A stretch of 64,000 nucleotides of DNA from Cupriavidus numazuensis. GTDB taxonomy: Bacteria > Pseudomonadota > Gammaproteobacteria > Burkholderiales > Burkholderiaceae. How positions within the stretch are numbered: position 1 is the stretch's first letter; the number at the start of each line of letters is the position of its first letter. Made by a program: the position numbers and the translations under genes. The notes beneath the pieces were generated by a model. That model saw nothing but the letters and a program-made list of their open reading frames with translations. It was not told the origin of the DNA and ran no database searches. Positions 1 to 9,354 of the stretch are shown piece after piece. The stretch spans positions 30,058-94,057 of the forward strand of contig NZ_CAJPVI010000037.1 in NCBI RefSeq assembly GCF_905397435.1, given 5' to 3'.

Positions 1-1275
1 GACTTCCGCGGAGTAGACATTCTCACCACCACTGACGATCATGTCCTTGATGCGATCGACGATGAACAGATATCCCTGTTCATCCATATAACCGCCATCG
101 CCTGTATGGAGCCAGCCATTGCGCAGCGCTTTGGCCGTTTCCTCCGGCTTGTTCCAGTACCCCGCCATGATATTCGGGCCACGCACGATGATCTCGCCCA
201 CCGTGCCGCGCGACACCTCGTTGCCCGCTTCATCGACGATCTTCACAAGCACGGCCGGGCCGCCACGCCCCACGGAGCGGTACAGCCCACTGCGCCGGCC
301 CGCTTCGCCATGGTTGGCGGGCGGGTTCGACGAGACACTCGGGCAGGCCTCGGTCAAGCCGTATGAATGGCTCAGTTCAACACCAGGCAGGCGCGTGATC
401 ACCTCTTCCAGCAGCGCGATGGAAATCGGCGAGGCCCCGTAAGTCAGCCGCCGCACGCGCGAGAAGTCGGTGATGGCGAAATCCGGATGCGCGAGCGTCG
501 CCTGGATCATGGTCGGCACGAGCTGGATCTCGGCCACGCCGTCGTCGCGGATCGCGCGCAGCACGTCGGCGGCGTCGAACGACGGGATGATCGCGTGGCT
601 CTCGCCGGCCAGCCACTGGACGATGGCACGGCCGAGGCCCGCGACATGGAAGAACGGCGTGGCGTGCAGTACGGCCGCGTCGCGGACCGGCGGCGCTTCC
701 GCTAGCCGCTGCATGCCGCTCGACCACAGGTTCATGTGGGTCTGCATCACGCCCTTCGGGAAGCCCGTGGTGCCGCCCGTGTACATCACCGAAGCCAAAT
801 CGCCACCACCGCGCCCGGCATCCTCCACAGGCTCGCTGGATGCGATCAGCGCTTCGAACGACAACATGCCGGCGGGGGCCTCTCTCTCGCCGGCATGGAT
901 CACCACGGCCACCGAGCGCGATGCCGCGCGAATGGCATCGACCAGCGGCAGGTGGTGATCGTCAACGATCAGGATGCGCGTGTCGCAGTCGTCCAGCGAG
1001 TAGACCATCTCCGGCACGCTCCACCGGATATTGACCGGATTGACCACGCCCCCGCCCCACCACGTCCCCATGAAATACTCGAGGTAGCGGTCGGAGTTGA
1101 GCGACAGCATGGCAACCCGGTCGCCGGGCGCCATGCCCTGTGCACGCAGGCCAGCGGCGAGGCGGGCGACGCGGTCTGCCATCTCGCCATACGTTCGGAG
1201 TCGGCCCTGGAACACAGTGGCCGTGCGCGCCGGCGTCAGTTGCGCGGCGCGCTGCAGGCTGAGAGTGAGATGCAT
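1..1275 (-). CDS. AMP-binding acyl-CoA synthetase, 3' end outside window
   Basis: An ATP-dependent acyl-CoA ligase that would activate a carboxylic acid as its CoA thioester in the cytoplasm. The ATG at 1275 gives 425 codons running off the left edge. The AMP-binding P-loop YTGGTTGFPKG is near residues 165-175, followed by a GLTE motif and a TGDGGYMDEQGY hinge region. The visible part ends at GGENVYSAEV (motif A8), so roughly the last 100 residues are missing. It is the last visible gene of the leftward operon and begins 4 bp after the thioesterase stop. It is the second ligase of the operon, so it may act on a shortened intermediate rather than the starting substrate. The acid substrate cannot be read from the sequence. 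Confidence 0.9.
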   Translation of the reverse strand, partial: MHLTLSLQRAAQLTPARTATVFQGRLRTYGEMADRVARLAAGLRAQGMAPGDRVAMLSLNSDRYLEYFMGTWWGGGVVNPVNIRWSVPEMVYSLDDCDTRILIVDDHHLPLVDAIRAASRSVAVVIHAGEREAPAGMLSFEALIASSEPVEDAGRGGGDLASVMYTGGTTGFPKGVMQTHMNLWSSGMQRLAEAPPVRDAAVLHATPFFHVAGLGRAIVQWLAGESHAIIPSFDAADVLRAIRDDGVAEIQLVPTMIQATLAHPDFAITDFSRVRRLTYGASPISIALLEEVITRLPGVELSHSYGLTEACPSVSSNPPANHGEAGRRSGLYRSVGRGGPAVLVKIVDEAGNEVSRGTVGEIIVRGPNIMAGYWNKPEETAKALRNGWLHTGDGGYMDEQGYLFIVDRIKDMIVSGGENVYSAEV

Positions 1276-1279
1276 CCGA

Positions 1280-1726
1280 TCACCCCACCGCCTGCCCGGC
1301 CCGCACCTTGACGAAGAACGCCCCGCTGGAATGCATCACCACACGGTCACCCACGCGCATGTCGCAGTCGGTGTTGATCAGCTTGCGGCCGTCCTTGAGC
1401 ACGCGCACATGGGCCTCGACCCAGTCGCCGGGCTGTACCGCGCCGATGTAGTCGATGCCCAGATGCACGGTCGGCGCAGCCGACGTATGGAGGTCGCGGC
1501 GCACCACGGCCCCTTGCGCGACATCCGCGAGCGTGGCCAGGAAGCCGCCATGGGCGATGCCGATCTGGTTCAGGTGCTCGCGGCCCACGCGCGCGGCCAC
1601 GATCGGCTTGTCAGCGTGGATATAGAACGGACCGCAGGTCTTGATGAAGCCCGCCGGCGAGACCAGCAACTCGAACCCTTCAGGAATTTCATTACCGGCA
1701 TCCGCCGGTTGCACTGCGTGCATCAT
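1280..1726 (-). CDS. PaaI-family hotdog thioesterase
   Basis: A 148-aa single hotdog-fold protein. The segment GIAHGGFLATLADVAQG near the middle is the PaaI/4HBT-type active-site helix region. Such enzymes hydrolyse acyl-CoA thioesters and often relieve CoA trapping in catabolic pathways. The start overlaps the stop of the upstream GMC oxidoreductase (ATGA), which suggests translational coupling. A second ATG lies one codon downstream and cannot be excluded as the start. The next gene follows after 4 bp. The family is clear; the substrate is unknown. Confidence 0.85.
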   Translation of the reverse strand: MMHAVQPADAGNEIPEGFELLVSPAGFIKTCGPFYIHADKPIVAARVGREHLNQIGIAHGGFLATLADVAQGAVVRRDLHTSAAPTVHLGIDYIGAVQPGDWVEAHVRVLKDGRKLINTDCDMRVGDRVVMHSSGAFFVKVRAGQAVG

Positions 1727-3408
1727 GCATTCGCTCCTTTCACGGGCGATCCCAGCGGCGCTGCCGGCCGGCCCAGGATCATGTCCGCCGCCTTTTCGCC
1801 GATCATCATCGCCGGCGCATTGGTGTTGCCGCCGATCAGCGTCGGCATGACCGATGCGTCCACCACGCGCAGGCCCTCCACACCGCGCACGCGCAGTTGC
1901 GGGTCGACCACCGATCCCGCATCGCCGCCCATGCGGCAGGTGCCAACAGGGTGGTAAGCGGTGTCCGCGCGGCGGCGGATCAGCGCGCGGATGGCCTCGT
2001 CGTCGCTGCCGTCCGCACGCAGGTCCGGATCACCGGACTTGCCGCCGAAGCGGGACAGCACCGGCTGGTCGAAGATGCGCTTGAGGATGCGCACGCCCCC
2101 GACCAGGCTTTCCATGTCGCGCGGGTCGGAGAGCATGTTCAGGTCGATCTCCGGTGCCTCGCGCACGTCGGCGGAGCGCAGACGTACCTGACCGCGGCTG
2201 TGCGGCCGCAGGATGCACATATGGCACGAATAGCCGTGGCCATAACCGATCGGACGCGTCACGGCGGCGGTAATGAAGTGCGCCTGCAGATCCGGGGCGG
2301 CCAGGTCGGGACGGCTCTTGAAGAAACCGCCGGCCTCCGACAGGTTGCCCGACAGCATGCCCGCACGCTCGCGCTTGTAGCGGCGGAACTCGCGCCACAT
2401 GCGCAGGCCGCCGCGGACCGACAAGCCGATCAGGTCCGTGGTCGGCACCTTTGCCTGGTAGAGCAGCACGTCCGCATGTTCCTGCAGGTTCTGGCCGACG
2501 CCGGGCGCATCCGCCACCACGTCGATGCCGAACTGGCGCAGGTGGTCGGCCGGGCCGACGCCCGAGACCATCAGCAGTTGCGGCGAACCGAACGCGCCGC
2601 TGCTGACGATCACCTCGCGGCTGGCGCGCAGCGTCACCTCCGTATCGCCACGGCGAACGACCACGCCGACCGCGCGCTTGCCTTCGAACACGATGCGCAT
2701 GGCTTGCGTGTCGGTCAGCACGTGCAGGTTCGGCTGCCGCGCGTTGACGGTCGGGTCGCCCCGGTGCAGATAGGCGCGTGCCGCGTTCCAGCGCTCGCCA
2801 TTGCGCTGCGTGACCTGGTAGTAGCCGACGCCTTCCTGGGTCTGGCCATTGAAGTCATGGTTGTACGGATGGCCCGCCGCCTGCGCGGCCTCGATGAAGT
2901 AGCGCGAGTACGGGCTCGGCGTGCGCAGGTCGGTTACGGCGAGCGGACCACTGCCGCCGTGCAGCGGATCGTCCTTGCGGCCGCCCACGCGGTCATTGCA
3001 TTCGGAGCGGCGGAAATAAGGCAGCACGTCCTGCCAGCTCCAGCCGTCGCAGCCATCGGCAGCCCAGCGGTCGTAGTCCGACGGCACGCCGCGGATGTAG
3101 ACCATGCCGTTGATCGATGAGCTGCCGCCCAGGCCCCGCCCGCGCGGCTGCTGGCCGCGCCGGTTGTCGAGATTTGGCTGCGGCTTGGTGCGATAGCCAT
3201 AGTTGCGCGCGTTGGCCTTGCGCGCGTTGACGATCACGCCGAGCGGCGTCGTCACCGATTTCACGTGGTCGTTTGCACCGGCTTCCAGCAGGGCGATGCT
3301 GTAATCGCTGCCCTGCGCGAGCCGTCCGGCGACGGCACAACCGGCTGATCCGCCGCCGATGACGATGTAGTCGAACTGCGTTTGGGTCTGGGTCTGCGTC
3401 TGGGTCAT
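1723..3408 (-). CDS. GMC-family FAD-dependent alcohol dehydrogenase
   Basis: A 561-aa glucose-methanol-choline oxidoreductase. The dinucleotide motif IVIGGGSAGCAVAG is near the N-terminus, the GMC signature GGSSSINGMVYIRG near residues 90-105, and the catalytic HPVGTCRMG near the C-terminus, followed by GGNTNAPAM. The family oxidises primary alcohols to aldehydes with FAD, usually passing electrons to a quinone or cytochrome. The start at 3408 overlaps the upstream ligase stop (ATGA) and is preferred to an in-frame ATG at 3441 that lies inside the ligase gene. The N-terminus carries an odd (TQ)5-like dipeptide run before the FAD motif, from a short tandem repeat in the DNA. In this operon it could supply the acid for CoA activation from an alcohol precursor. 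Confidence 0.92.
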   Translation of the reverse strand: MTQTQTQTQTQFDYIVIGGGSAGCAVAGRLAQGSDYSIALLEAGANDHVKSVTTPLGVIVNARKANARNYGYRTKPQPNLDNRRGQQPRGRGLGGSSSINGMVYIRGVPSDYDRWAADGCDGWSWQDVLPYFRRSECNDRVGGRKDDPLHGGSGPLAVTDLRTPSPYSRYFIEAAQAAGHPYNHDFNGQTQEGVGYYQVTQRNGERWNAARAYLHRGDPTVNARQPNLHVLTDTQAMRIVFEGKRAVGVVVRRGDTEVTLRASREVIVSSGAFGSPQLLMVSGVGPADHLRQFGIDVVADAPGVGQNLQEHADVLLYQAKVPTTDLIGLSVRGGLRMWREFRRYKRERAGMLSGNLSEAGGFFKSRPDLAAPDLQAHFITAAVTRPIGYGHGYSCHMCILRPHSRGQVRLRSADVREAPEIDLNMLSDPRDMESLVGGVRILKRIFDQPVLSRFGGKSGDPDLRADGSDDEAIRALIRRRADTAYHPVGTCRMGGDAGSVVDPQLRVRGVEGLRVVDASVMPTLIGGNTNAPAMMIGEKAADMILGRPAAPLGSPVKGANA

Positions 3409-5120
3409 TGCATTGACTCCGCTTCCTGCAAGGTCCGCCACGCGAGCTTGCCGGTGGCCGTACGGGGAATCGAGGCGACGATCTCGACGATGCGCGGGGC
3501 CTTGTAGGCCGCCATATGCTCGCGGCCCCAGGCCACCAGGCTGTCAGCCGTGATGCCTTCGTGGCCGGCCTTGAGCACGACCACCGCCTTGACCGTCTCG
3601 CCGCGATGCGCGTCGCGGGCCGCGATCACGCAGGTTTCCTGGATGGCCGGGTGGCGGTACAGCAAGGTCTCCACCTCGGCCGGCCAGACCTTGTAGCCCG
3701 ATGCGTTGATCATGCGCTTGAGGCGGTCGCGCATGAAGAAGTAGCCTTCCTCGTCCTCGCAGGCCAGGTCGCCGGTGCGGAAGAAGCGCTTGCCGTCGAG
3801 GGTGATGAAGGTTTCCTCGTTGGCCTTCGGGTTGTTCCAGTAGCCATGCATGATCTGCCCGCCATGCACCACGATCTCCCCGACTTCCCCGCGCGGCACG
3901 GGCTGCAGCGTTTCCGGGTCGATGACGTGGGCTTCCACGCCATAGGTGCGCACGCCGAGGCATGTCGGCTTGGGCTTGTGCACCGGGTTGACGAACAGGA
4001 AGGCCGCGGTCTCGGTCAGGCCATAGCCCTCCACGTACTGCAGGCCGTAGCGCTCGCGCATCAACGCGGAGGTGTTCTCGGGCATGGCGGCCCCGCCGCC
4101 GCCCACCACGCGCAGGCTGCTCAGGTCGCGTGACTCGATGCCGGGCTGGTTGAAAAAGTCCACCAGCATCGGCGGCAAGGCGCCCCAGAACGTCACGCGG
4201 TGGCGCTCGATCAGTTCGGCTGCGGTACGCGCATCCCAGCGCGGCAGCAGCACGATGGTGCCGCCGACGAAGATCGGGCCGTTGAGGCTGTTCTGCAGGC
4301 CGAGCAGGTGGAACATCGGCGCAACGGCCAAAAAGACCGCCTCGCAGTTCGTATTGCGCCAGAGCTGCGAGCCGGCCACCGACGTCATCACCGTGCGGTG
4401 GTCATGCACGCAAGCCTTGGGGGCACCGGTGGTCCCCGAGGTATAGGGCAGCATGCTGAGGTCGCTCTGCTTGCCGGTGTACGGCGCCGGCAAGCGGCCC
4501 TCGGCCAGCGCATCCGGCCAGCTCACCATGCCGTCGGGCAGGCTGTCGCGGCTGCAGCGCACCCGCACCCAATCCGGCACCGTGAGGCCGGCGTCGTCAT
4601 CGCCGAGCGCATCGCCATAGGCATGCACGATCACGTGGCGCAACGGCGTCTGGCCCAGCAGCGGAAGAAGCTGGTTGGCCAGCTCCTGCGCGGCGAAGCA
4701 GGCCACCGCGCCGCTGTCGGCGGCGATGTGGCGCAATTCCTCCTCGAGCAGCATCGCATTGACCGGCACCATTACGGCCTGCGCGCGCAGGATGGCGAAG
4801 TACGCGGCGATGAACTGCGGGCAGTTCTGGCTGAACAGCATCACGCGGTCGCCAGGCTTCACGCCGCAGGCTTGCTGCAGGTAGCCGGCCATATGGCCGG
4901 CATCACGCAGCAGTTCGCCATAGGTGTAGGCCGCGCCGTAGAACTGGACCGCCGTCTTGCCCGGGTAGCGGCGCGCGGACATCTCCAGGTTCTCGAAGAG
5001 GGTGGTGTCGGGGACGTGCACCTGCGCCGGCAGGCCGCCCTTGGCGTAGCGGCGGTCCAGCACGAGCGTGCCGGTGGGACGCTCGATCGTGCCGTCCTGC
5101 CCCGGATTGGTCGAAGTCAT
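3405..5120 (-). CDS. long-chain/medium-chain acyl-CoA synthetase (AMP-forming)
   Basis: A 571-aa complete ANL-superfamily ligase. Motifs in order are YTSGTTGAPKACVHDH, the GYGLTE adenine-binding motif, FRTGDLACEDEEGYFF, the hinge DRLKRMINASGYKVWPAEVE, and the C-terminal catalytic lysine in RTATGKLAWR. It converts a fatty or ring-bearing acid to its acyl-CoA with ATP to AMP plus PPi. It lies 36 bp downstream of an acyl-CoA dehydrogenase and overlaps the GMC dehydrogenase start. The alcohol dehydrogenase/ligase pairing suggests an alcohol-to-acyl-CoA entry step, with an aldehyde dehydrogenase supplied from elsewhere. Substrate specificity is not inferable. Confidence 0.92.
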   Translation of the reverse strand: MTSTNPGQDGTIERPTGTLVLDRRYAKGGLPAQVHVPDTTLFENLEMSARRYPGKTAVQFYGAAYTYGELLRDAGHMAGYLQQACGVKPGDRVMLFSQNCPQFIAAYFAILRAQAVMVPVNAMLLEEELRHIAADSGAVACFAAQELANQLLPLLGQTPLRHVIVHAYGDALGDDDAGLTVPDWVRVRCSRDSLPDGMVSWPDALAEGRLPAPYTGKQSDLSMLPYTSGTTGAPKACVHDHRTVMTSVAGSQLWRNTNCEAVFLAVAPMFHLLGLQNSLNGPIFVGGTIVLLPRWDARTAAELIERHRVTFWGALPPMLVDFFNQPGIESRDLSSLRVVGGGGAAMPENTSALMRERYGLQYVEGYGLTETAAFLFVNPVHKPKPTCLGVRTYGVEAHVIDPETLQPVPRGEVGEIVVHGGQIMHGYWNNPKANEETFITLDGKRFFRTGDLACEDEEGYFFMRDRLKRMINASGYKVWPAEVETLLYRHPAIQETCVIAARDAHRGETVKAVVVLKAGHEGITADSLVAWGREHMAAYKAPRIVEIVASIPRTATGKLAWRTLQEAESMQ

Positions 5121-5156
5121 CGTCAGGTCCTCATGGTTGATCGTGGCGGTGCGCCA

Positions 5157-6389
5157 TCAGATTGACGTGTCGCCGCCGAGCAGCTGGCGGGCGATGGTGC
5201 GGCGCTGGATTTCCGAAGTGCCGTCGGGGATGCGCAGCGTGCGCGCATAGCGGTAGCCCGCTTCCAGCCGCAGTTCGTTGGTCAGGCCCATGGCACCGTG
5301 GACCTGGATGGCGCGGTCGAATACGCGGCCCACCATCTCCGTGGCCGACGCCTTGACCATCGATACTTCCTTGGTCGCCGGCTGGCCCTGGTCCACCAGC
5401 CACGCGCAATGGCGGATCATCGACTTGGCCGAGTAGATGTCCATCGCGCATTCGGCCAGCATGAACTGCACGGCCTGGTGGTTGCTGATCGGTCCACCGA
5501 AGGTCTTGCGGACCTTGGAATACTCGATGGCTTGCGTTAGCGCCCATTGCGCGAGACCGATGCAGGACGCTGCCATGCTCAGGCGCCCGGCATTGACGCC
5601 GTCGAGCGCCACCAGCAGGCCCTTGTCGACGGGGCCGAGCCGGTGCGTGTCGGGCACGCGGACGGCATCGAGCGAAACGATGGCGATGTCGCCACCGAGG
5701 TGGCCCATGGTCGGGATCACGCTCGGGACCGAAAAGCCCGGCGTGCTCGTGGGCAGGAAGAACCCGGTGATGCCGCCTTTATGCGCCCTCGCCTTCTCCT
5801 CGTCGGTGACGGCGAAGACCATCGCGTAATCGGCATACGGCGCGTTGGTGATCCACTGCTTGGTGCCATTGATGATCCAGTGGTCGCCGTCTCGAACCGC
5901 GCGCGTGCGCATGCCGAACACGTCGGAACCCGCGTCGGGTTCCGACAGGCCAAAGCACATGGTCTTGCCGCCGCTGGCCAGTTCGTCGTGCACCGATTCC
6001 AGTACAGCCGGATCGAGGTGCTTCAGCACCGGCGACAGGCCGTTGGTGAACGGCGACGGCAGCACCACCGTCTGCACCAGCGGACGATCGGGGCCAACGT
6101 GCGCGTTCAGGCGCTCCTGGATGTAGCACGCCGCTTGCGCACCGAGCCCGCCGCCGCCCAGCGACTCGGGCGACAGCGCCGTGTAGAAGCCAAGCTCGGC
6201 CGAGCGCATACGCACCTGGCGGCGCAACGCCAGCACCTCGGGACTGAAGCGCCCGTCAGGCGCGTAGACCGTGCGCTCGCTGGACAGCAGCGCGCGGTGC
6301 TCGTGCTCGAGCGGGGCGACCTCGCGGTCGACGAACTTCAGCAGCGCGTCGCCGAAGTCCACCCATTCGCCGGGAACCGTGAAATCCAT
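5157..6389 (-). CDS. acyl-CoA dehydrogenase (ACAD10/11-like)
   Basis: A 410-aa flavoprotein that introduces the alpha-beta double bond in an acyl-CoA and passes electrons to ETF. Visible features are SEPDAGSDVFGMRT (FAD contact), WIINGTKQWITNA, the helix YSKVRKTFGGPISNHQAVQFMLAE, QVHGAMGLTNELRLE and the C-terminal RIPDGTSEIQRRTIARQLL. The usual YEGT glutamate position reads PDGT, as in ACAD10/11-type enzymes where Asp serves; I infer that subgroup. It starts 10 bp after the upstream SDR stop. It is one of three ACAD genes in the locus and one of two in this operon. Confidence 0.92.
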   Translation of the reverse strand: MDFTVPGEWVDFGDALLKFVDREVAPLEHEHRALLSSERTVYAPDGRFSPEVLALRRQVRMRSAELGFYTALSPESLGGGGLGAQAACYIQERLNAHVGPDRPLVQTVVLPSPFTNGLSPVLKHLDPAVLESVHDELASGGKTMCFGLSEPDAGSDVFGMRTRAVRDGDHWIINGTKQWITNAPYADYAMVFAVTDEEKARAHKGGITGFFLPTSTPGFSVPSVIPTMGHLGGDIAIVSLDAVRVPDTHRLGPVDKGLLVALDGVNAGRLSMAASCIGLAQWALTQAIEYSKVRKTFGGPISNHQAVQFMLAECAMDIYSAKSMIRHCAWLVDQGQPATKEVSMVKASATEMVGRVFDRAIQVHGAMGLTNELRLEAGYRYARTLRIPDGTSEIQRRTIARQLLGGDTSI

Positions 6390-6399
6390 CGCTGCCTCC

Positions 6400-7317
6400 T
6401 CAGACCGGGTCCCAGGCGAACACGGCGCCGGAGACTTCCACCGGGAAAAACGACGGCGCCATGGCCGGCAGCAGGTGCGAGGCCAACGTCCGCGGCGTCC
6501 AGCCTTCGCTGCGCTGCATGGCGCGCACCGGGCGCGGCTGGCTCATCAGGAAGATCTCGTTGCGGCGCACGGTGAAGATCTGGCCGTTGACGGCGGCGGC
6601 CGCGTCGCTGGCCAGGAACACGGCCAGCGGCGCAATATCGGCCGGCGACATGGTCTTGGCCTTGGCGATGCGCTCGACCTGGTCCGGCGTCTCGGGAATG
6701 GCGCCGGCCATGCGGCTCCAGGCAAACGGCGAGATGCAGTTCGAACGCACGTTGTAGCGGGCCATGTCGAGCGCAATGGCCTTCGACAGCCCGGCCACGC
6801 CCATCTTGGCTGCGGCGTAGTTGGCCTGACCGATATTACCGATCAGGCCCGAGGTCGACGTCATGTGCACGAAATTGCCGCTTTTCTGGTTGCGGTAGTG
6901 CGTGGCGGCGGCGCGGCTCATGTTGAAGGCGCCGTAGATATGCACGCGCATCACCGCGTCGAATTCCTCGGGTGTCATCTGGTGGAAGATGCGGTCGCGC
7001 AGGATGCCTGCGTTGTTGACCACGGTGTCGATGCGGCCGAACTGGTCGACCGCCGCCTCGACGATGCGCGCCGCGCTGCCGGCCTCGGCCACGCTCTCGC
7101 GGCTGATGATCGCCTCGCCGCCTCCGGCGCGGATCAGGCCGGCTACTTCCTCGGCCGGGTCTTCCTGGCTGGCGTCGCCGGTCACGGTCACGCCCACATC
7201 GTTGACGACCACTTTCGCGCCGCTGCGCGCCATCGCCAGCGCGATCTCGCGCCCGATGCCACGGCCCGCGCCGGTGACGATCACGACCTTGCCTTCCATC
7301 ATCTGTTCGTTGCTCAT
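6400..7317 (-). CDS. SDR-family 3-hydroxyacyl-CoA dehydrogenase-like protein
   Basis: A 305-aa short-chain dehydrogenase. The Rossmann motif TGAGRGIGREIALAMARSG is at residues 15-33, NNAG at about 105 and the catalytic NYAAAKMG at about 165. The SDR fold ends near residue 250 and is followed by about 55 residues (MSQPRPVRAMQRSEGWTP and onward) resembling the linker found in HSD17B4-type multifunctional enzymes and their bacterial homologues. The probable reaction is NAD-dependent oxidation of a 3-hydroxyacyl-CoA during side-chain beta-oxidation. It lies between two acyl-CoA dehydrogenases on the same strand. Which hydroxyacyl-CoA it uses is unknown. Confidence 0.88.
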   Translation of the reverse strand: MSNEQMMEGKVVIVTGAGRGIGREIALAMARSGAKVVVNDVGVTVTGDASQEDPAEEVAGLIRAGGGEAIISRESVAEAGSAARIVEAAVDQFGRIDTVVNNAGILRDRIFHQMTPEEFDAVMRVHIYGAFNMSRAAATHYRNQKSGNFVHMTSTSGLIGNIGQANYAAAKMGVAGLSKAIALDMARYNVRSNCISPFAWSRMAGAIPETPDQVERIAKAKTMSPADIAPLAVFLASDAAAAVNGQIFTVRRNEIFLMSQPRPVRAMQRSEGWTPRTLASHLLPAMAPSFFPVEVSGAVFAWDPV

Positions 7318-7375
7318 GGTGCTTGTCTCTTTGTCTCTGGAGTGTTTGGACTTATCAGGGTGAATCAGCGGGAAA

Positions 7376-8529
7376 TCATCGGAATGCCGCTGTCCCGGTC
7401 AACTCACGCCCCTGGATCAGCGCAAGAATACCGTTCATGCCATCCGGCACCTGGAACACACGCGCATCGCGCCACATGCGTTCCAGCCCCAGCTCCTCGC
7501 TGATCCCCATGGCGCCGTGGACCTGCATGGCCAGGTGGATGGCCCGCTCGCAGGCCTGCGTGGCGTAGCGCTTGGCCATGGCCGAGGTGCCGTTGGCGCG
7601 CAGGCCGCGGTCGATGCAATCGAGCGCGTAGTAGCACATCAGGCGCGACGACACGATCATGGTTTCGATGTCGGCCAGGTCCTTCTGCACAAGCTGGTGG
7701 CCCGCCAGCGGCTTGCCGAACTGCTGGCGCGACTTCGCGTACTCGACCGTCATGTCGAACGCCTTCTGCGCGAGATGCACGCACATCAGCCCGAGCAGCG
7801 GGCGGTTGCCGTTCCAGGCCATCGTCAGCGTCTTGGCCGCGTCGCCGGCGTCCCCGACGATGTGGCTGGCCGGCACGCGTGTGCGTTCGAACACCAGTTC
7901 GCTCAGATGGCCTTGCCGCAGGCCGGTGATGCCGGTTTCGCGGATCTCGAAGTCGACTTCGCTGCGGTCAACCAGCGCGCGGCGCGTGACCGGCTTGCCG
8001 TTCGCGTCGACGCCGGTCACGCACGACACATTGACCACGTCGCAGATCGAGGCATTGGTGATCCACATCTTGCGGCCGGTCAGGTACGCGTCGTCACCCT
8101 CGATCTCCAGCCGCGTGCGGCCGCGCCGGAATCCGAGCCCGCGTTGGCCTCGGTATTGGCCGTGCAGGCGATCTTGCGTCCGGCGATCAGGTCCGGCAGG
8201 TAGCGCTCGCGGATATCGTCCGGGCAGCCGAGATGGATGCGCAGGATCGTCCCCTCGTGCGAGGCGAGCGACAGCGCGACCACGGGCGGCAGTTGTTCCA
8301 GGATCATCCCGTAGTCGAGCATCTTCAGGCCGCCGCCACCCGCGTCCACTGGCACGCGCGGCGCCGTGATGCCGAGTTCGGCAAAGGCGGCGAAGATTTC
8401 CAGCATGACCGCTTTGGGCAGCGGCTGATTAGCCGGGTGTGCGCGCAGCACCGGATCGATGCGGGTCTGCACCATGCGCCGCGCGGCGCTGACCATCAGT
8501 TCCTGGTCTTCTGTCAGGGCAAAGTTCAT
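7376..8529 (-). pseudogene. acyl-CoA dehydrogenase disrupted by a single-base frameshift
   Basis: The N-terminal part starts at ATG 8529 (MNFALTEDQELMVSAARR) and runs into the FAD-contact segment ANTEANAGSDSGAA. The frame then shifts: the rest of the enzyme continues in another frame from about RLEIEG through RKMWITNA to the stop at 7376. Restoring one G on the + strand near 8118-8121 (a C in the gene) would read SGAARTRLEIEG, the normal family sequence, so the lesion looks like a one-base deletion in a GC-rich run. Both halves are otherwise intact, including QFGKPLAGHQLVQKDLADIE and QVHGAMGISEELGLERMWRDARV. It could be a real recent pseudogene or a sequencing error. The neighbours are intact. 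Confidence 0.85.
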
Positions 8530-8539
8530 GTCTGGTTCC

Positions 8540-9343
8540 TCAGGCGCCGCGATAGTCCGGCTGGCGCTTTTCGGCGAAGGCCGTACGGCCTTCGATGCGG
8601 TCGGCGCTGTCGCGCAGCAGGCCCCATTGCAGGTTGGCCTGCGCGACAAAGTCGCGCGGCGAAAGGTGCGACGTCTGCACCGCAAGCTGCTTGACCGCCT
8701 GTACCGCGAGCGGACCGTTGGCGGCAATGCGGCTGGCAAGTTGCAGGGCCAGGTCCATCAGGCCGTTGGCCGCCACCACGTCACTGACGAGGCCAATGCG
8801 CAGCGCCTCGTCAGCGCCGATGCGTTCGCCGGTCATTGCCATCTTCATGGCGTGCGCCGCGGGCACCGCACGCATCAGGTACTGCACGCCACCCACGGCG
8901 GGCACGCTGGCGACCTTGACTTCGGGCAGGCCGAAGCTGGCACCTTGCGCGGCGACACGCAGGTCGCATTGCAGCGCGAGTTCGAGCCCGCCGCCAAGGC
9001 AGTAGCCATTGATCGCGGCGATGATCGGCTTCCAGACCAGCAGGTCGCTCAGGTCGAGCAGGCGCGTGTAGCCACCGAGCTGCGCCTCGCCGGCGCGGCT
9101 CTTGAAGGCGCCCGCCGCAAACCCGGTGGACGGCGGTAGCGTGGCCTTCAGGTTGGCGCCGGTGCAGAAAGCACGGTCGCCCGCGCCGGTGATGACGATG
9201 GCGCGCACGCTGTCGTCATCCTGGCATTGCGCGAGGCGTTCGCGCAGCGCGACGAGTTCCTCGACGGTCAGCGCGTTGAGCGATTCCGGCGCGTCGAGCG
9301 TCAGCACCGCGACGTGGCCGTGCTGCCGATAGTGAATGGTCAT
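8540..9343 (-). CDS. enoyl-CoA hydratase/isomerase
   Basis: A 267-aa crotonase-fold enzyme that hydrates 2-enoyl-CoA to 3-hydroxyacyl-CoA. The oxyanion segment AFCTGANLKA and the loop NGYCLGGGLELALQCDLRVA are present, followed by FGLPEVKVASVPAVGG carrying the catalytic glutamate region. The ATG at 9343 was chosen because the family N-terminus (MTIHYRQHGHVAVLTLDAPE) begins there; a much longer in-frame extension overlaps the upstream gene and is not protein-like. It lies 11 bp after the upstream SDR stop and 10 bp before the frameshifted dehydrogenase. Confidence 0.92.
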   Translation of the reverse strand: MTIHYRQHGHVAVLTLDAPESLNALTVEELVALRERLAQCQDDDSVRAIVITGAGDRAFCTGANLKATLPPSTGFAAGAFKSRAGEAQLGGYTRLLDLSDLLVWKPIIAAINGYCLGGGLELALQCDLRVAAQGASFGLPEVKVASVPAVGGVQYLMRAVPAAHAMKMAMTGERIGADEALRIGLVSDVVAANGLMDLALQLASRIAANGPLAVQAVKQLAVQTSHLSPRDFVAQANLQWGLLRDSADRIEGRTAFAEKRQPDYRGA

Positions 9344-9354
9344 TTCGGCCCCTT

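Noticed and set aside
1897..3120. A 407-codon open frame on the plus strand opposite the GMC oxidoreductase
   Set aside because: It is a GC-driven mirror of the real gene: Arg/His/Ala-rich, no family, no ribosome-binding site. The same holds for the long opposite-strand frames at 4200-5165, 21558-23456, 48272-49792 and 55382-56665.
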